From the NCBI GenBank assembly GCA_005503055.1, contig SCOX01000002.1, positions 62,001 through 126,000 of the forward strand: DNA of 64,000 nt. Reading direction: 5' to 3'. Under the pieces are notes generated by a model that worked only from the letters and a program-made list of their open reading frames with translations, searched no databases and was not told the origin of the DNA. Source of the stretch: Lysobacteraceae bacterium P. GTDB lineage: Bacteria > Pseudomonadota > Gammaproteobacteria > Xanthomonadales > Xanthomonadaceae. Below are positions 29,206-36,846 of the stretch, piece after piece (within the stretch, counting starts at the first letter, position 1; every line of letters begins with the position of its first letter). A program made the translations under genes and the position numbers.

Positions 29206-29541
29206 CTACGGTGCGTTTGCCGGGTCTTTGTCTCCGAGGCCCGTGCATTGGTATTCCTTGGTCACGTTGTACGCAACGCAGCCATAGCCGTTGCTGGCCG
29301 TGCACTGACGAATTTCGCCACCGAATGCTTCCGCTCCGGTGTAACCCCACGTCTTGCACTTCGCGGCAGCCGTAGCGACCGCCTGTGACTCCTGCACCTT
29401 GGCAGACTGAAACGGTCCCAGTGAATAACCAAGGCGAACAGTGCCGTCCGCGCGGCTACCGCCGATAGCGGCCCATTCGTTTACCGTCGAGCAGCCAGCC
29501 AAAAGCGCCACGGCAGCTGCCATGGCAAATACGCTCTTCAT
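29206..29541 (-). CDS. YecR-like lipoprotein
   Basis: A 111-residue lipoprotein: the signal MKSVFAMAAAVALLAGC has a perfect lipobox (LAGC, lipidated Cys 17). The mature part matches the YecR-like family pattern: DGTVRLGYSLGPF, a QAVATAAAKCKTWGYTGAEAFGG helix-turn and a C-terminal pair of cysteines (RQCTASNGYGCVAY). Asp is absent at position +2, so sorting to the outer membrane is expected. In enterobacteria yecR is near flagellar genes; none are here, and the function is unknown. Confidence 0.85.
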   Translation of the reverse strand: MKSVFAMAAAVALLAGCSTVNEWAAIGGSRADGTVRLGYSLGPFQSAKVQESQAVATAAAKCKTWGYTGAEAFGGEIRQCTASNGYGCVAYNVTKEYQCTGLGDKDPANAP

Positions 29542-29921
29542 TCCCCTTCCCCCGTTTCACGGCCGGAGAATTCCGGCCGGCCGTCACATTTTTATCACGC
29601 CATCGGCCACCTGCAAGGGGCGACGACCCAGCCGTGAGGAGTCGCCCCAGATTCCAGAGTGATCCAGCGAAGGCCGATGCCCCCGTCAACCTCGCAGTCG
29701 CCCTTGTCGTCATCCCCGCGAAGGCGGGGATCCAACTGTCCGAACGATCACGCGCTCCGTAACGCGTTATCCGTCTGATACGTGTAAGCGGCGGCTCTCC
29801 GCGCGCCTCATCGCGAACTGTGACCAAACAACACCAACCGCGACACTCTCGCATTGATGCGACGAAAGGCCGTCAGCAGACTCGCTCGCAAGGAGTTTCA
29901 AACCTCCGGATATAGCGGAAG

Positions 29922-29948
29922 CCACCTCCGAAACATCGGTGGCTTTTT
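29922..29948 (+). terminator. Hairpin with T-run, plus strand
   Basis: AGCCACC and GGTGGCT enclose 12 bases and are followed by TTTTTT. No gene precedes it on the plus strand within 200 bp, so it may end a small RNA starting near 29800-29880. Confidence 0.6.
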
Positions 29949-29987
29949 TGTGCCTAGTCGCAGGCATATCCCACGCATTATCTCTGC

Positions 29988-30091
29988 GTCGGGAGGGGGC
30001 GAATACAAAACCCGCAAGGGGAATCAGCCCAGCCGTCTGTATCCGGTGTTTGAACCTCCCGACACCCTCGCGTTGCACGAAGCAACGCGAG
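29988..30091 (+). promoter_or_regulatory. Structured leader upstream of the 30119 gene
   Basis: GTCGGGAGG (29988-29996) pairs perfectly with CCTCCCGAC (30055-30063), closing a ~75-nt loop that itself holds ATACA/TGTAT arms. It is followed at once by a perfect 10-bp hairpin CTCGCGTTGC-ACGAA-GCAACGCGAG (30067-30091). The gene begins 27 bp later. No T-run follows, so it is not an ordinary terminator. Confidence 0.5.
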
Positions 30092-30118
30092 TCGGCCTGA
30101 CCGAACGGAGACAGACCC

Positions 30119-30391
30119 ATGCGCAAAGGAACCCGCAGCATCGAGACCGCCACCGACGACGGCGACGTCGGCCCCTACACCACCACGAGCACCTTCCTGC
30201 TCCCCACCGACGCCTACGTCACCCTGCGATACGTCCGCGACGAACTGAAACTGCTCGCCTCCCTGGCCGAGCCGCGCAGCGACGACGACCGGGACGAAAT
30301 CGTCGTCTCCACCGAAGCGCTGTCGGATTGCTTCGGCCGGATTGCGGAGCAGATCGGCGAAGTGCTTCGAGACGCGCGGAAGATGGACTGA
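30119..30391 (+). CDS. Small acidic protein of unknown function
   Basis: A 90-residue soluble protein (MRKGTRSIETATDDGDVGPYTTTSTFLLPTDAYVTLRYVRDELKLLASLAEP ... RIAEQIGEVLRDARKMD) with a helical C-terminal half and no recognised domain. The ATG follows CGGAGACAGACCC, a fair ribosome-binding site, and the leader carries two strong stem-loops. The name and function remain open; it could belong to a small regulatory or toxin-antitoxin unit, but nothing in the sequence proves that. Confidence 0.6.
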   Translation: MRKGTRSIETATDDGDVGPYTTTSTFLLPTDAYVTLRYVRDELKLLASLAEPRSDDDRDEIVVSTEALSDCFGRIAEQIGEVLRDARKMD

Positions 30392-30543
30392 GATCAACTC
30401 GGCGAATGCCGGCGGCCGCCACGATGCGGCCGGCATTGAGGGACAGGTTCTCGCTAGTTGGTTCGTGAGCGATCCACATGCCTACGGTAGAAGACCTGAC
30501 CGAGGCGCTGGCATGCACGCCTCGATACGCTTTTCGTCCGAGC

Positions 30544-30831
30544 TCAGCCTTCCGCGTAGCCACAAACATCGACGACCCGACTTGACTCATACAATGCCGG
30601 AAGGTCCTTGCTGCTGACACGGAACTGACTGCGCTTCTTTGATTTCGGCGCGGGGGACGAAGCCCCCTCGAGCTTTATTCCAGGGTCGTAATAGACCTTG
30701 CCACCATTAACGGCAGCGAGAAACCGACCGAACTCGGCTCCTTCACCAAGGAGGATTCTGCGTCCGTAGCGGTACTCGCGGCTTCCGGAGTTGCGCAATT
30801 GGCACGGAATGAACGCCGCGTGGGCAGACAC
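30544..30831 (-). pseudogene. Fragment, possibly the C-terminal end of a restriction endonuclease
   Basis: The 95-residue frame has a conserved-looking stretch from LRNSGSREYRYGRR through FGRFLAAVNGGKVYYDPGIK to KKRSQFRVSSKDLPALYES, reminiscent of the C-terminal part of MvaI/BcnI-family type II restriction enzymes (which end in a phosphate-binding strand and a LxxLY helix). Full enzymes are at least 240 residues and have a paired methyltransferase, which is absent. The upstream part is lost. Identification is tentative. Confidence 0.4.
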
Positions 30832-30863
30832 GCAATGCGGAGATCGCGTTGGGGAGCGACGTG

Positions 30864-31001
30864 ATGGTGGCGGCGCTGGAGGGTTATGCGGTGCTCAAGG
30901 CCGTCGGCAAGGGCGATGGCGTGGAGGCGTTGAAGAAGTTGCTGTCGAGGCGCTTCGCGGTCGGGCCGCGGGAGGTGGTGGAGAAATTGCCGACGGAGTG
31001 A
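30864..31001 (+). pseudogene. Short C-terminal gene remnant
   Basis: A 45-codon frame (MVAALEGYAVLKAVGKGDGVEALKKLLSRRF ... EVVEKLPTE) runs to a TGA at 30999 and is followed by a proper terminator. The frame is open upstream to 30810 without a good start, so it reads like the end of a larger helical protein whose 5' part was deleted. Family not recognised. Confidence 0.4.
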
Positions 31002-31030
31002 CGTTGGTTGTTTCTTGTGCAAGGAGGAGG

Positions 31031-31052
31031 CCCCGCGTTGCGGGGTCTTTTT
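31031..31052 (+). terminator. Rho-independent terminator
   Basis: CCCCGC-GTT-GCGGGG followed by TCTTTTTG, 30 bp after the remnant frame ending at 31001. Confidence 0.8.
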
Positions 31053-31074
31053 GTTTGGGGCGGTTATGTGGCCG

Positions 31075-31162
31075 CGTAGCCCGGGTAAGCGCAGCGCACC
31101 CGGGGCGCCCTAACCGCGAGCGACACAACGAAACCCGGGTGCGCTGCGCTTACCCGGGCTAC
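31075..31162. repeat. GTAGCCCGGG palindromic element, copy 4
   Basis: Arms cgtagcccgggtaagcgcag and cgctgcgcttacccgggctac enclose ~48 bp. Confidence 0.85.
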
Positions 31163-31325
31163 CGGGTTACGGGTTGGATTGGGCGCTCGAAGATGGATTC
31201 CAGCTTTCGCTGGAATGACGGGATGGGGTGGATGGGGTGAGGGCCTGGGTCCTGGCCTTCGCCGGGATGACGGTGTTTTTGCGCTTTTGCTAGTCTCCCG
31301 CGATCCGCCCCACCTTCGTGAGCGC

Positions 31326-33227
31326 ATGGCGCATAACCAGTTCGATCTGCTGCGGCAGCGGCGCTTTCTGCCGTTCTTCCTGACCCAGTCGCTGGGGGCG
31401 TTCAACGACAACGTGTATCGGCAGGCGATCATCGGGCTGCTGTTCTGGCTCGGGGTCACGGCGGAAGAACGCACGCTGTACACCAACCTGGCGCCGGCGT
31501 TGTTCATCCTGCCGTACTTCCTGTTCTCGGCCACGGCGGGGCAGATCGCGGAGAAGCTGGAGAAGTCGCGGCTCATCCGCATCACCACGACGATGGAAAT
31601 CGTCATCATGTCGCTGGCGGCCGTGGGCTTTCTCACGCAGAGCATGGTGGTGCTGTTGATCGCGCTGTTCTGCACGGGCGTGCAGTCCACGCTGTTCGGG
31701 CCGGTCAAGTATTCGATCCTGCCGTCCGTGCTCAAGCCGGAGGAACTCACCGGCGGCAACGGACTGGTGGAGATGGGGACGTCGATGTCGATCCTCGCCG
31801 GCATGATCTTCGGCGGGTTGATCTTCGTCGTCGCCGGGGCGCACGGGCCGGTGGTCGCGGCCACGGCGATCATTCTGTTGGCCGTCACCGGCAACATCGT
31901 CAGCCGCTTCATTCCCAAGGCCGATGCGGGCGCGCCGGACCTGACGTTCAACTGGAATCCGATTCCCGAATCGATCGCGGTGCTGCGCCTGGCCAAGCGC
32001 CAGGTCGCGGTGCGCAATTCGGTGCTGGGCGTGTCGTGGTTCTGGTTCATCGGCACGGTGCTGACCTCGCAGTTGCCCAGCTACGCCGAGGTGAACCTGG
32101 GCGGCGGCAACACGCTGTACATCTTCGTGCTGGCGCTGTTCTCCATCGGCACGGGCGTGGGTTCGATGCTGTGCGAGAAGCTGTCGGCGCGCACGGTCGA
32201 AATCGGCCTGGTACCGCTGGGTGCGTTCGGCATCAGCGCTTTCATGATCGATCTGTACTTCGCGCGCAGCGGTGTGGCGACGACGGCCGGTCTGACCATC
32301 GGCGCGTTCCTGCAGCAGCCGGGCAGCTGGCGCATCGTGATGGACCTGACCGGTATCGGTCTGTTCGCGGGCTTCTTCGTGGTGCCGTTGTTCGCGCTGA
32401 TCCAGAGCCGCACGCCGCGCAGCGAGATCTCGCGCGTGATCGCGGGCATGAACATCCAGAACGCCGGTTTCATCGTGCTGGCGGCGGTGATGGGCATCGT
32501 GGTGCAGCGCTTCCTGGGGTGGTCGATTCCGCAGGTGTTCCTGGCGCTGGCGATCGCCAACGTGCTGGTGGCGGTTTACATCTTCACGCTGGTGCCCGAG
32601 TTCCTGATGCGGTTCCTGAGCTGGGTGCTGGTGCGCGGCCTGTACCGGTTGCGGCTGCACGGCATCGAGGAGCACGTGCCCGACGACGGCGCGGCGCTCA
32701 TCGTGTGCAACCACGTCAGCTACATGGACGCGCTGATCCTGGCGGCGAGCATTCCGCGTCCGGTGCGGTTCGTCATGTACTACAAGATCTTCAACATCCC
32801 GGTGATGAGCTGGATCTTCCGCACGGCGGGCGCGATTCCCATCGCCGGTGCGAAGGAAGATCCGACGCTGATGCGCAAGGCGTTCGACGAGATCGATGCG
32901 GCGCTGGCGGCGGGCGAACTGGTGGGCATCTTCCCCGAAGGCGCGTTGACCAAGGACGGGCAGATGGCGCCGTTCAAGTCGGGCGTGGAGCACATCCTGC
33001 AGCGCGCGCGGGAGAACGGGCACCCCGTGCCCGTGGTGCCGATGGCGTTGCGCAACATGTGGACCAGCATGTGGAGCCGGCGCGACGGGCGCCTGGGTCG
33101 CATGCGCGTGCCGCGCCGGTTCCGCGCGCCGGTGGAGGTGATCGCGCGGGCGCCCATCGCCGATCCGAACGTGGACGCAGCGACGCTGGAAGCGCAGGTG
33201 CGGCAGATGCGTGGCGACGCGGCCTGA
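31326..33227 (+). CDS. MFS transporter fused to a 1-acylglycerol-3-phosphate acyltransferase domain
   Basis: The 633-residue inner-membrane protein has two parts. Residues ~10-435 form a 12-helix MFS domain beginning FLTQSLGAFNDNVYRQ, typical of the LplT-like lysophospholipid flippases. Residues ~440-633 are a PlsC-type acyltransferase with the NHVSYMD motif (HxxxxD catalytic pair), FPEGALTKDGQMAPFKSG and a proline-valine block. It lacks the acyl-ACP synthetase module of the three-part Aas fusions. The likely role is uptake and re-acylation of lysophospholipids. The ATG at 31326 is near the first helix; repeats lie upstream. Confidence 0.92.
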   Translation: MAHNQFDLLRQRRFLPFFLTQSLGAFNDNVYRQAIIGLLFWLGVTAEERTLYTNLAPALFILPYFLFSATAGQIAEKLEKSRLIRITTTMEIVIMSLAAVGFLTQSMVVLLIALFCTGVQSTLFGPVKYSILPSVLKPEELTGGNGLVEMGTSMSILAGMIFGGLIFVVAGAHGPVVAATAIILLAVTGNIVSRFIPKADAGAPDLTFNWNPIPESIAVLRLAKRQVAVRNSVLGVSWFWFIGTVLTSQLPSYAEVNLGGGNTLYIFVLALFSIGTGVGSMLCEKLSARTVEIGLVPLGAFGISAFMIDLYFARSGVATTAGLTIGAFLQQPGSWRIVMDLTGIGLFAGFFVVPLFALIQSRTPRSEISRVIAGMNIQNAGFIVLAAVMGIVVQRFLGWSIPQVFLALAIANVLVAVYIFTLVPEFLMRFLSWVLVRGLYRLRLHGIEEHVPDDGAALIVCNHVSYMDALILAASIPRPVRFVMYYKIFNIPVMSWIFRTAGAIPIAGAKEDPTLMRKAFDEIDAALAAGELVGIFPEGALTKDGQMAPFKSGVEHILQRARENGHPVPVVPMALRNMWTSMWSRRDGRLGRMRVPRRFRAPVEVIARAPIADPNVDAATLEAQVRQMRGDAA

Positions 33228-33301
33228 GCGATGACGGCGCCATGGCCCGCTGCTAGCATCGGGCCAGCCGCTGTTCCGGCGGCGCACTGTGAAGGATCGC
33301 C

Positions 33302-33670
33302 ATGAACGTGCCGCCTCCCATTCCCTCGTCGCCCTCGCCTTCGTCTCCGGGGCTGGCGCCGCGCATTCCCAACTACCTGGTCTGGGCGATCCTGATCACG
33401 ATCGCGTCGATCTTCTTCTGCTGCGTCATCGGCACCATCCCGGGCATCGTCGCGATCGTTTTCGCCGCGCAGGTCAACAGCAAGCTGGGCATGGGCGATG
33501 AAGCCGGTGCGTGGATCGCATCGCGTCGCGCCAAGCTGTGGTGCTGGATCACCACGGGCCTGACCATCCTCGGCCTGTGCTGGACGATCTGGTTCATCAG
33601 CGCCGGCGGCATGGCGCAGTACCAGCAGATGCTGCAGGAACTGGAACAGGCGCAGCGCGCGCAGCCATGA
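33302..33670 (+). CDS. CD225/dispanin-family membrane protein
   Basis: A 122-residue protein with a Pro-rich N-terminus (PPPIPSSPSPSSPG), a re-entrant or first helix YLVWAILITIASIFFCCVIGTIPGIVAIVFAAQVNSKL (the CD225 signature with CC-x-GxxxIVxAxxVN) and a second helix WCWITTGLTILGLCWTIWF. Bacterial members are of unknown function. The stop overlaps the start of the DUF2752 gene (ATGA, 33667-33670), a pairing seen widely in bacteria. Confidence 0.9.
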   Translation: MNVPPPIPSSPSPSSPGLAPRIPNYLVWAILITIASIFFCCVIGTIPGIVAIVFAAQVNSKLGMGDEAGAWIASRRAKLWCWITTGLTILGLCWTIWFISAGGMAQYQQMLQELEQAQRAQP

Positions 33671-34095
33671 GTGCGCTGCCCGCCATCGCATCGCATGCGC
33701 GCAACGCGAGGTTCGTCGTGGCAACCGCCACGGCGGCCTTCGCGCTGGGCGGTGTGGCGGTGTTGCGGGTGTTCGATCCGAACGCCGGTGGCCTGTGGCC
33801 GTGCGCGTTCCATGTCGTGACCGGGCTGCATTGCCCCGGTTGCGGTCTCACGCGCACCTTGCACGCGCTGGTGCATGGCGACATCGCGCGGGCGTGGGCG
33901 ATGAATCCGTTGGCGATGATCGCGCTGCCGCTGCTGGCGATGATGCTGGCGCAGTGGTGGCTGGCACGGCCGCTGCTGCCGTCGTGGCTTGATCGTCGTG
34001 CGCACGACGGGCGTTGGTGGATCGCCGCGCTGGTGCTGTTCGGAGTGGTGCGCAATTTGCCGTTTGCGGCGTCCGTGTGGATGGCGCCGGGATAG
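33667..34095 (+). CDS. DUF2752 membrane protein
   Basis: A 142-residue protein with three membrane helices. The DUF2752 signature CPGCGLTRTLHALVHGDIARAWAMNPLAMI is present around residues 57-86: the CxxC motif and the arginine follow the first helix. Function unknown. It is translationally coupled to the CD225 gene through an ATGA overlap, implying a two-component membrane unit. Confidence 0.9.
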   Translation: MSALPAIASHARNARFVVATATAAFALGGVAVLRVFDPNAGGLWPCAFHVVTGLHCPGCGLTRTLHALVHGDIARAWAMNPLAMIALPLLAMMLAQWWLARPLLPSWLDRRAHDGRWWIAALVLFGVVRNLPFAASVWMAPG

Positions 34096-34320
34096 GTTGG
34101 GGAATCGGGATTGGGGATTGGGGATTCGCAAGAGCGGCGCGCGGGAAGCGGAAGTTCATCGCATCCCCAATCCCGAATGCCGAATCCCCGATCTCGGTTG
34201 CGTAGCCCGGCTAAGCAAAGCGCGCCGGAGACCGATCGCCACAGCATCCCGGGTGCGCTGCGCTTACCCGGGCTACGCAACCTTCCGCTCTTGCGAATCC
34301 CGAATCCCGAATCCCCGATC
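34096..34320. repeat. Repeat-filled spacer: gattcg arrays and GTAGCCCGGG element copy 5
   Basis: Units gggattggggattcgc at 34098-34130 face cccaatcccgaatgccgaatcccc at 34164-34190. The palindromic element follows at 34201-34277 (cgtagcccggctaagcaaag ... gcgcttacccgggctacg), then further gattcg units at 34292-34320. No gene. Confidence 0.8.
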
Positions 34321-35262
34321 TCAAGCCACCCAGCCGGCGATCACGAACAGCGCCATCACCGCCAGCCACACCAGCAGGCTGCGCCAGACCAGGCTCATCG
34401 CGTCGCGCAGTTCCGGGACTTCGCCGGTAAACATCGGCACGGGCGGCGGCGGTGCGAATCCGGCTTCGCCGGCTTCCATGCCACCGACGTCGTCGGCGTA
34501 GTCGGCCGCTTCGTCGGCCAGTTCGCAGTTCACGCTCGCGCGCGCGACGGCGCCGAGGAACGTGCGGGTCACGTCGAACGAGGCGCCGCCGGCATCGCGC
34601 CATGCACCCAGCACAGTGTCGAAATTGCCGACCAGTGCGAGCGCCAGCGTCATCAGCTGCGCGACGGGCCAGTCGAGGATGGCGAAGAAGAAGCGCGCGC
34701 CTTCGCGGGTTTCGTTGGGCAGCGCGTGGGATGCTTCGCCTTCGGCGGAGAGCGCGACGAGGCGGTAAAGCAGCGCACCGGCCGGACCGGCCACCAGGAA
34801 CCAGAACAGCACGCCGAACCAGCGGTGCTGCGCGTTGCGGAACACCGCTTCGACCAGGCTGCCGCCATCGAGCACCGCCGGCATGCCGCCTTCGGGCCAC
34901 AGGCTCGTGGCGGCGTCGCGGCGCGCGACGGGGTCGGGCGCGTCGGCGACGGCATCGACATCGACGTCGAGATCGCGCGGGCCCCATGCGTAGAACAGCA
35001 CGGCCACGCCGAAGATCAGGCTCGCCAGACCGAACAGCGCGTCGTGCAGCGCCAGCTGGAACAGCGACACCAGCAGCAGCGGCGGTACGAGCGCGATCGC
35101 CAGGCCCCAGCGTCCGCGCCAGAAGCTGCCTTCGGGGAAGCGCGAATCGAGCCAGCGCAGCCAGTCGCGGTACCAGCCGAAGTGGCGAACCGACGCCGCC
35201 AGCGACGGGGCCATGTGCCCCAGCACCAATGCGACAGCGACGGCGATCAGGGTGGCGGACAT
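34321..35262 (-). CDS. ampE: AmpE-like regulatory signalling membrane protein
   Basis: The 313-residue protein has five hydrophobic segments (start, ~52-70, ~73-92, ~145-168 and the last 20 residues) and the conserved cytoplasmic features of AmpE/CobD-like proteins: LDSRFPEGSFWRGRWG, QHRWFGVLFWFLVAGPAGALLYRL, and FAILDWPVAQLMTLALALVGNF. AmpE accompanies AmpD in beta-lactamase and peptidoglycan-recycling signalling, but its mechanism is unproven and no ampD is adjacent here. It stands alone between repeats. Confidence 0.85.
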   Translation of the reverse strand: MSATLIAVAVALVLGHMAPSLAASVRHFGWYRDWLRWLDSRFPEGSFWRGRWGLAIALVPPLLLVSLFQLALHDALFGLASLIFGVAVLFYAWGPRDLDVDVDAVADAPDPVARRDAATSLWPEGGMPAVLDGGSLVEAVFRNAQHRWFGVLFWFLVAGPAGALLYRLVALSAEGEASHALPNETREGARFFFAILDWPVAQLMTLALALVGNFDTVLGAWRDAGGASFDVTRTFLGAVARASVNCELADEAADYADDVGGMEAGEAGFAPPPPVPMFTGEVPELRDAMSLVWRSLLVWLAVMALFVIAGWVA

Positions 35263-35409
35263 TGCGCGATCGGCTCCGGCTCGCGGTGGGCTGGCCCGAT
35301 TCTAGCGTGGGCCCGCGTGTCCGATGGTGGTGCCCGGCGCGTTAGCAAATCGTTTGTGGCGTGCGCGTCGCGTCGTGGATGGGACGCCGTCACGTAGTCA
35401 CGTAGTTTC

Positions 35410-35443
35410 GTAGTCCGGGTAAGCGAAGCGCACCCGGGCTACG
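35410..35443. repeat. GTAGCCCGGG element, half-size copy
   Basis: tagtccgggtaagcgaagcg directly joined to cacccgggctacg: a compact ~34-bp copy without the usual spacer, 3 bp before the nudC stop side. Confidence 0.75.
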
Positions 35444-35446
35444 GCG

Positions 35447-36394
35447 TCATTCGTTCGCTTGTTGCGCCAGCCACTGCTCGATCAGCCAGCGCGAGATCGA
35501 GATGCTCGGCGAGAGGACCGGGCCTTCGCCGTCGTCGAGCGTGCTGCCCCATTCGCCGCGTGCGCGTGCGTTGCGCACGTCGTCGGCGGTGAACCAGCGG
35601 GCGTCTTCGAGTTCGTCGCCGACCTGCGGTTCGTCGCTGTCGGCCTGCGCACTGAAGCCGAGCATCAGCGCACCGGGAAACGGCCAAGGTTGCGAGGCGA
35701 GGTACTGGCAGCGATGCACGCGCACGCCGGTTTCCTCGAGCACTTCGCGCGCGACGGTCTGCTCCAGCGATTCGCCGGGCTCGACGAAGCCGGCGATCAC
35801 CGAGTAACGCCGCGGCGGCCACGTGGCCTGGCGCCCGAGCAGCAGTCGCGTGCCGTCGCTGACGGCGACGATCACCGCCGGATCGGTGCGCGGGTAGTGT
35901 TCGGTGCCGCATTGGCTGCACGTGCCCTGCCAGCCGGCACGGGAGAGTGCGACTTCGCCACCGCACACGCCGCAGAAGCGATGGCGGCTGCGCCAGTGCT
36001 GCAGCGCGCGCGCTTGGGCGAAAACGCTCGCGTCGAATGCCGGCCACAGCGCGGCGGCGCTGCGCAGGTCGACCAGGCGCGGGGCGGTGAACGCGGTCAG
36101 TGCGCCTTCGAGCGCGAACCAGGCGTCGCCGTTGGCATCGAGTCCGAGGAATACCGCCGCGCCGATGCCGCCCGGGCCTTCGCTGATTTCGTGGCCGAAG
36201 GGCGCGCGCAGATGGCCTTCGTCATCGGCATAGGCGTTGCCCTTCTCGTCGAGGAGGACGACGCGTGCATTGGGCCACATGGTCTTGAGCGCTTGCGCGT
36301 CGTCGCGCAGGCGGTCGGCGCGATCGAGTGCGCCGCGACAAGCGGCATCGACGCCGCCTTCGACGAAGGCGAAGGGAGCCGGGGTGTCGCTCAC
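35447..36394 (-). CDS. nudC: NAD+ diphosphatase / NAD-decapping enzyme NudC
   Basis: NudC hydrolyses NADH and removes NAD caps from RNA. The 315-residue protein has an N-terminal domain, a zinc ribbon with four cysteines (FCGVCGG ... [14 protein letters not shown], ~140-170), the Nudix box [23 protein letters not shown] (~200-222) and the subfamily-specific [14 protein letters not shown] motif. Its ATG overlaps the erpA stop (36391-36394), so the two are co-translated. Confidence 0.95.
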   Translation of the reverse strand: MSDTPAPFAFVEGGVDAACRGALDRADRLRDDAQALKTMWPNARVVLLDEKGNAYADDEGHLRAPFGHEISEGPGGIGAAVFLGLDANGDAWFALEGALTAFTAPRLVDLRSAAALWPAFDASVFAQARALQHWRSRHRFCGVCGGEVALSRAGWQGTCSQCGTEHYPRTDPAVIVAVSDGTRLLLGRQATWPPRRYSVIAGFVEPGESLEQTVAREVLEETGVRVHRCQYLASQPWPFPGALMLGFSAQADSDEPQVGDELEDARWFTADDVRNARARGEWGSTLDDGEGPVLSPSISISRWLIEQWLAQQANE

Positions 36395-36765
36395 ACCGCG
36401 AACGAGGAGCCGCAGCCGCAGGTGGTCTTCGCGTTCGGATTGCGGATCACGAACTGCGCGCCGTGCAGGCTTTCGGTGTAGTCGACTTCCGCGCCCATCA
36501 GGTACTGCAGGCTCAGCGGGTCGACGATCAGGGTGACGCCATCGGTTTGCACGGCCAGGTCGTCATCGCCCTGCGCCTCGTCGAACTCGAAGCCATACTG
36601 GAAGCCGGAGCACCCGCCGCCCTGGATGTAGACGCGCAACTTGAGGGCGTCGTTGCCCTCCTCCGCGATCAACTCGCGCACCTTGTGGGCGGCGGCGACG
36701 GAGAACTGCAGGGGGCGGTCGAGGGACTGGTAGTCCGGCGTGACGTCGATCGTGGGCAATTCCAT
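36391..36765 (-). CDS. erpA: Iron-sulfur cluster insertion protein ErpA
   Basis: ErpA is an A-type carrier delivering Fe-S clusters to enzymes such as those of isoprenoid synthesis. The 124-residue product has the family core [39 protein letters not shown] and the C-terminal CGCGSSF; the three conserved cysteines (one in GGGCSG, two in CGCG) are present. The ATG at 36765 (MELPTIDV) gives normal length. It heads an operon with nudC (ATGA overlap). Confidence 0.95.
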   Translation of the reverse strand: MELPTIDVTPDYQSLDRPLQFSVAAAHKVRELIAEEGNDALKLRVYIQGGGCSGFQYGFEFDEAQGDDDLAVQTDGVTLIVDPLSLQYLMGAEVDYTESLHGAQFVIRNPNAKTTCGCGSSFAV

Positions 36766-36846
36766 GTGGAAAAGGATGGGGGGCGCGGTCGCGTTGTTCA
36801 AGCTGCGCGACGGGTTACTGCGTCCTGCCGGACGGCGAGGGCCTGC

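Larger units (their letters stand above)
29542..30118. other. Long non-coding stretch with hairpins and a short palindrome
   Basis: Besides the YecR promoter side, this 577-bp stretch has a palindrome atccccgcgaaggcggggat (29712-29731), a plus-strand hairpin with T-run (29922-29948) and the two stem-loops of the 30119 gene's leader (29988-30063, 30067-30091). No credible protein gene is seen on either strand. Confidence 0.55.
31002..31325. other. Spacer with terminator and repeats before the MFS gene
   Basis: The 324 bp hold a terminator (31031-31052), the GTAGCCCGGG element copy 4 (31075-31162) and two short palindromes of the type ggattccagctttcgctggaatgacg (31195-31220). No gene is seen; the element marks the right edge of the accessory region. 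Confidence 0.6.

Noticed and set aside
29767..30153. A 128-codon minus-strand gene over the hairpin region
   Set aside because: It would read through both strong stem-loops of the opposite-strand leader and the terminator; no family resemblance.
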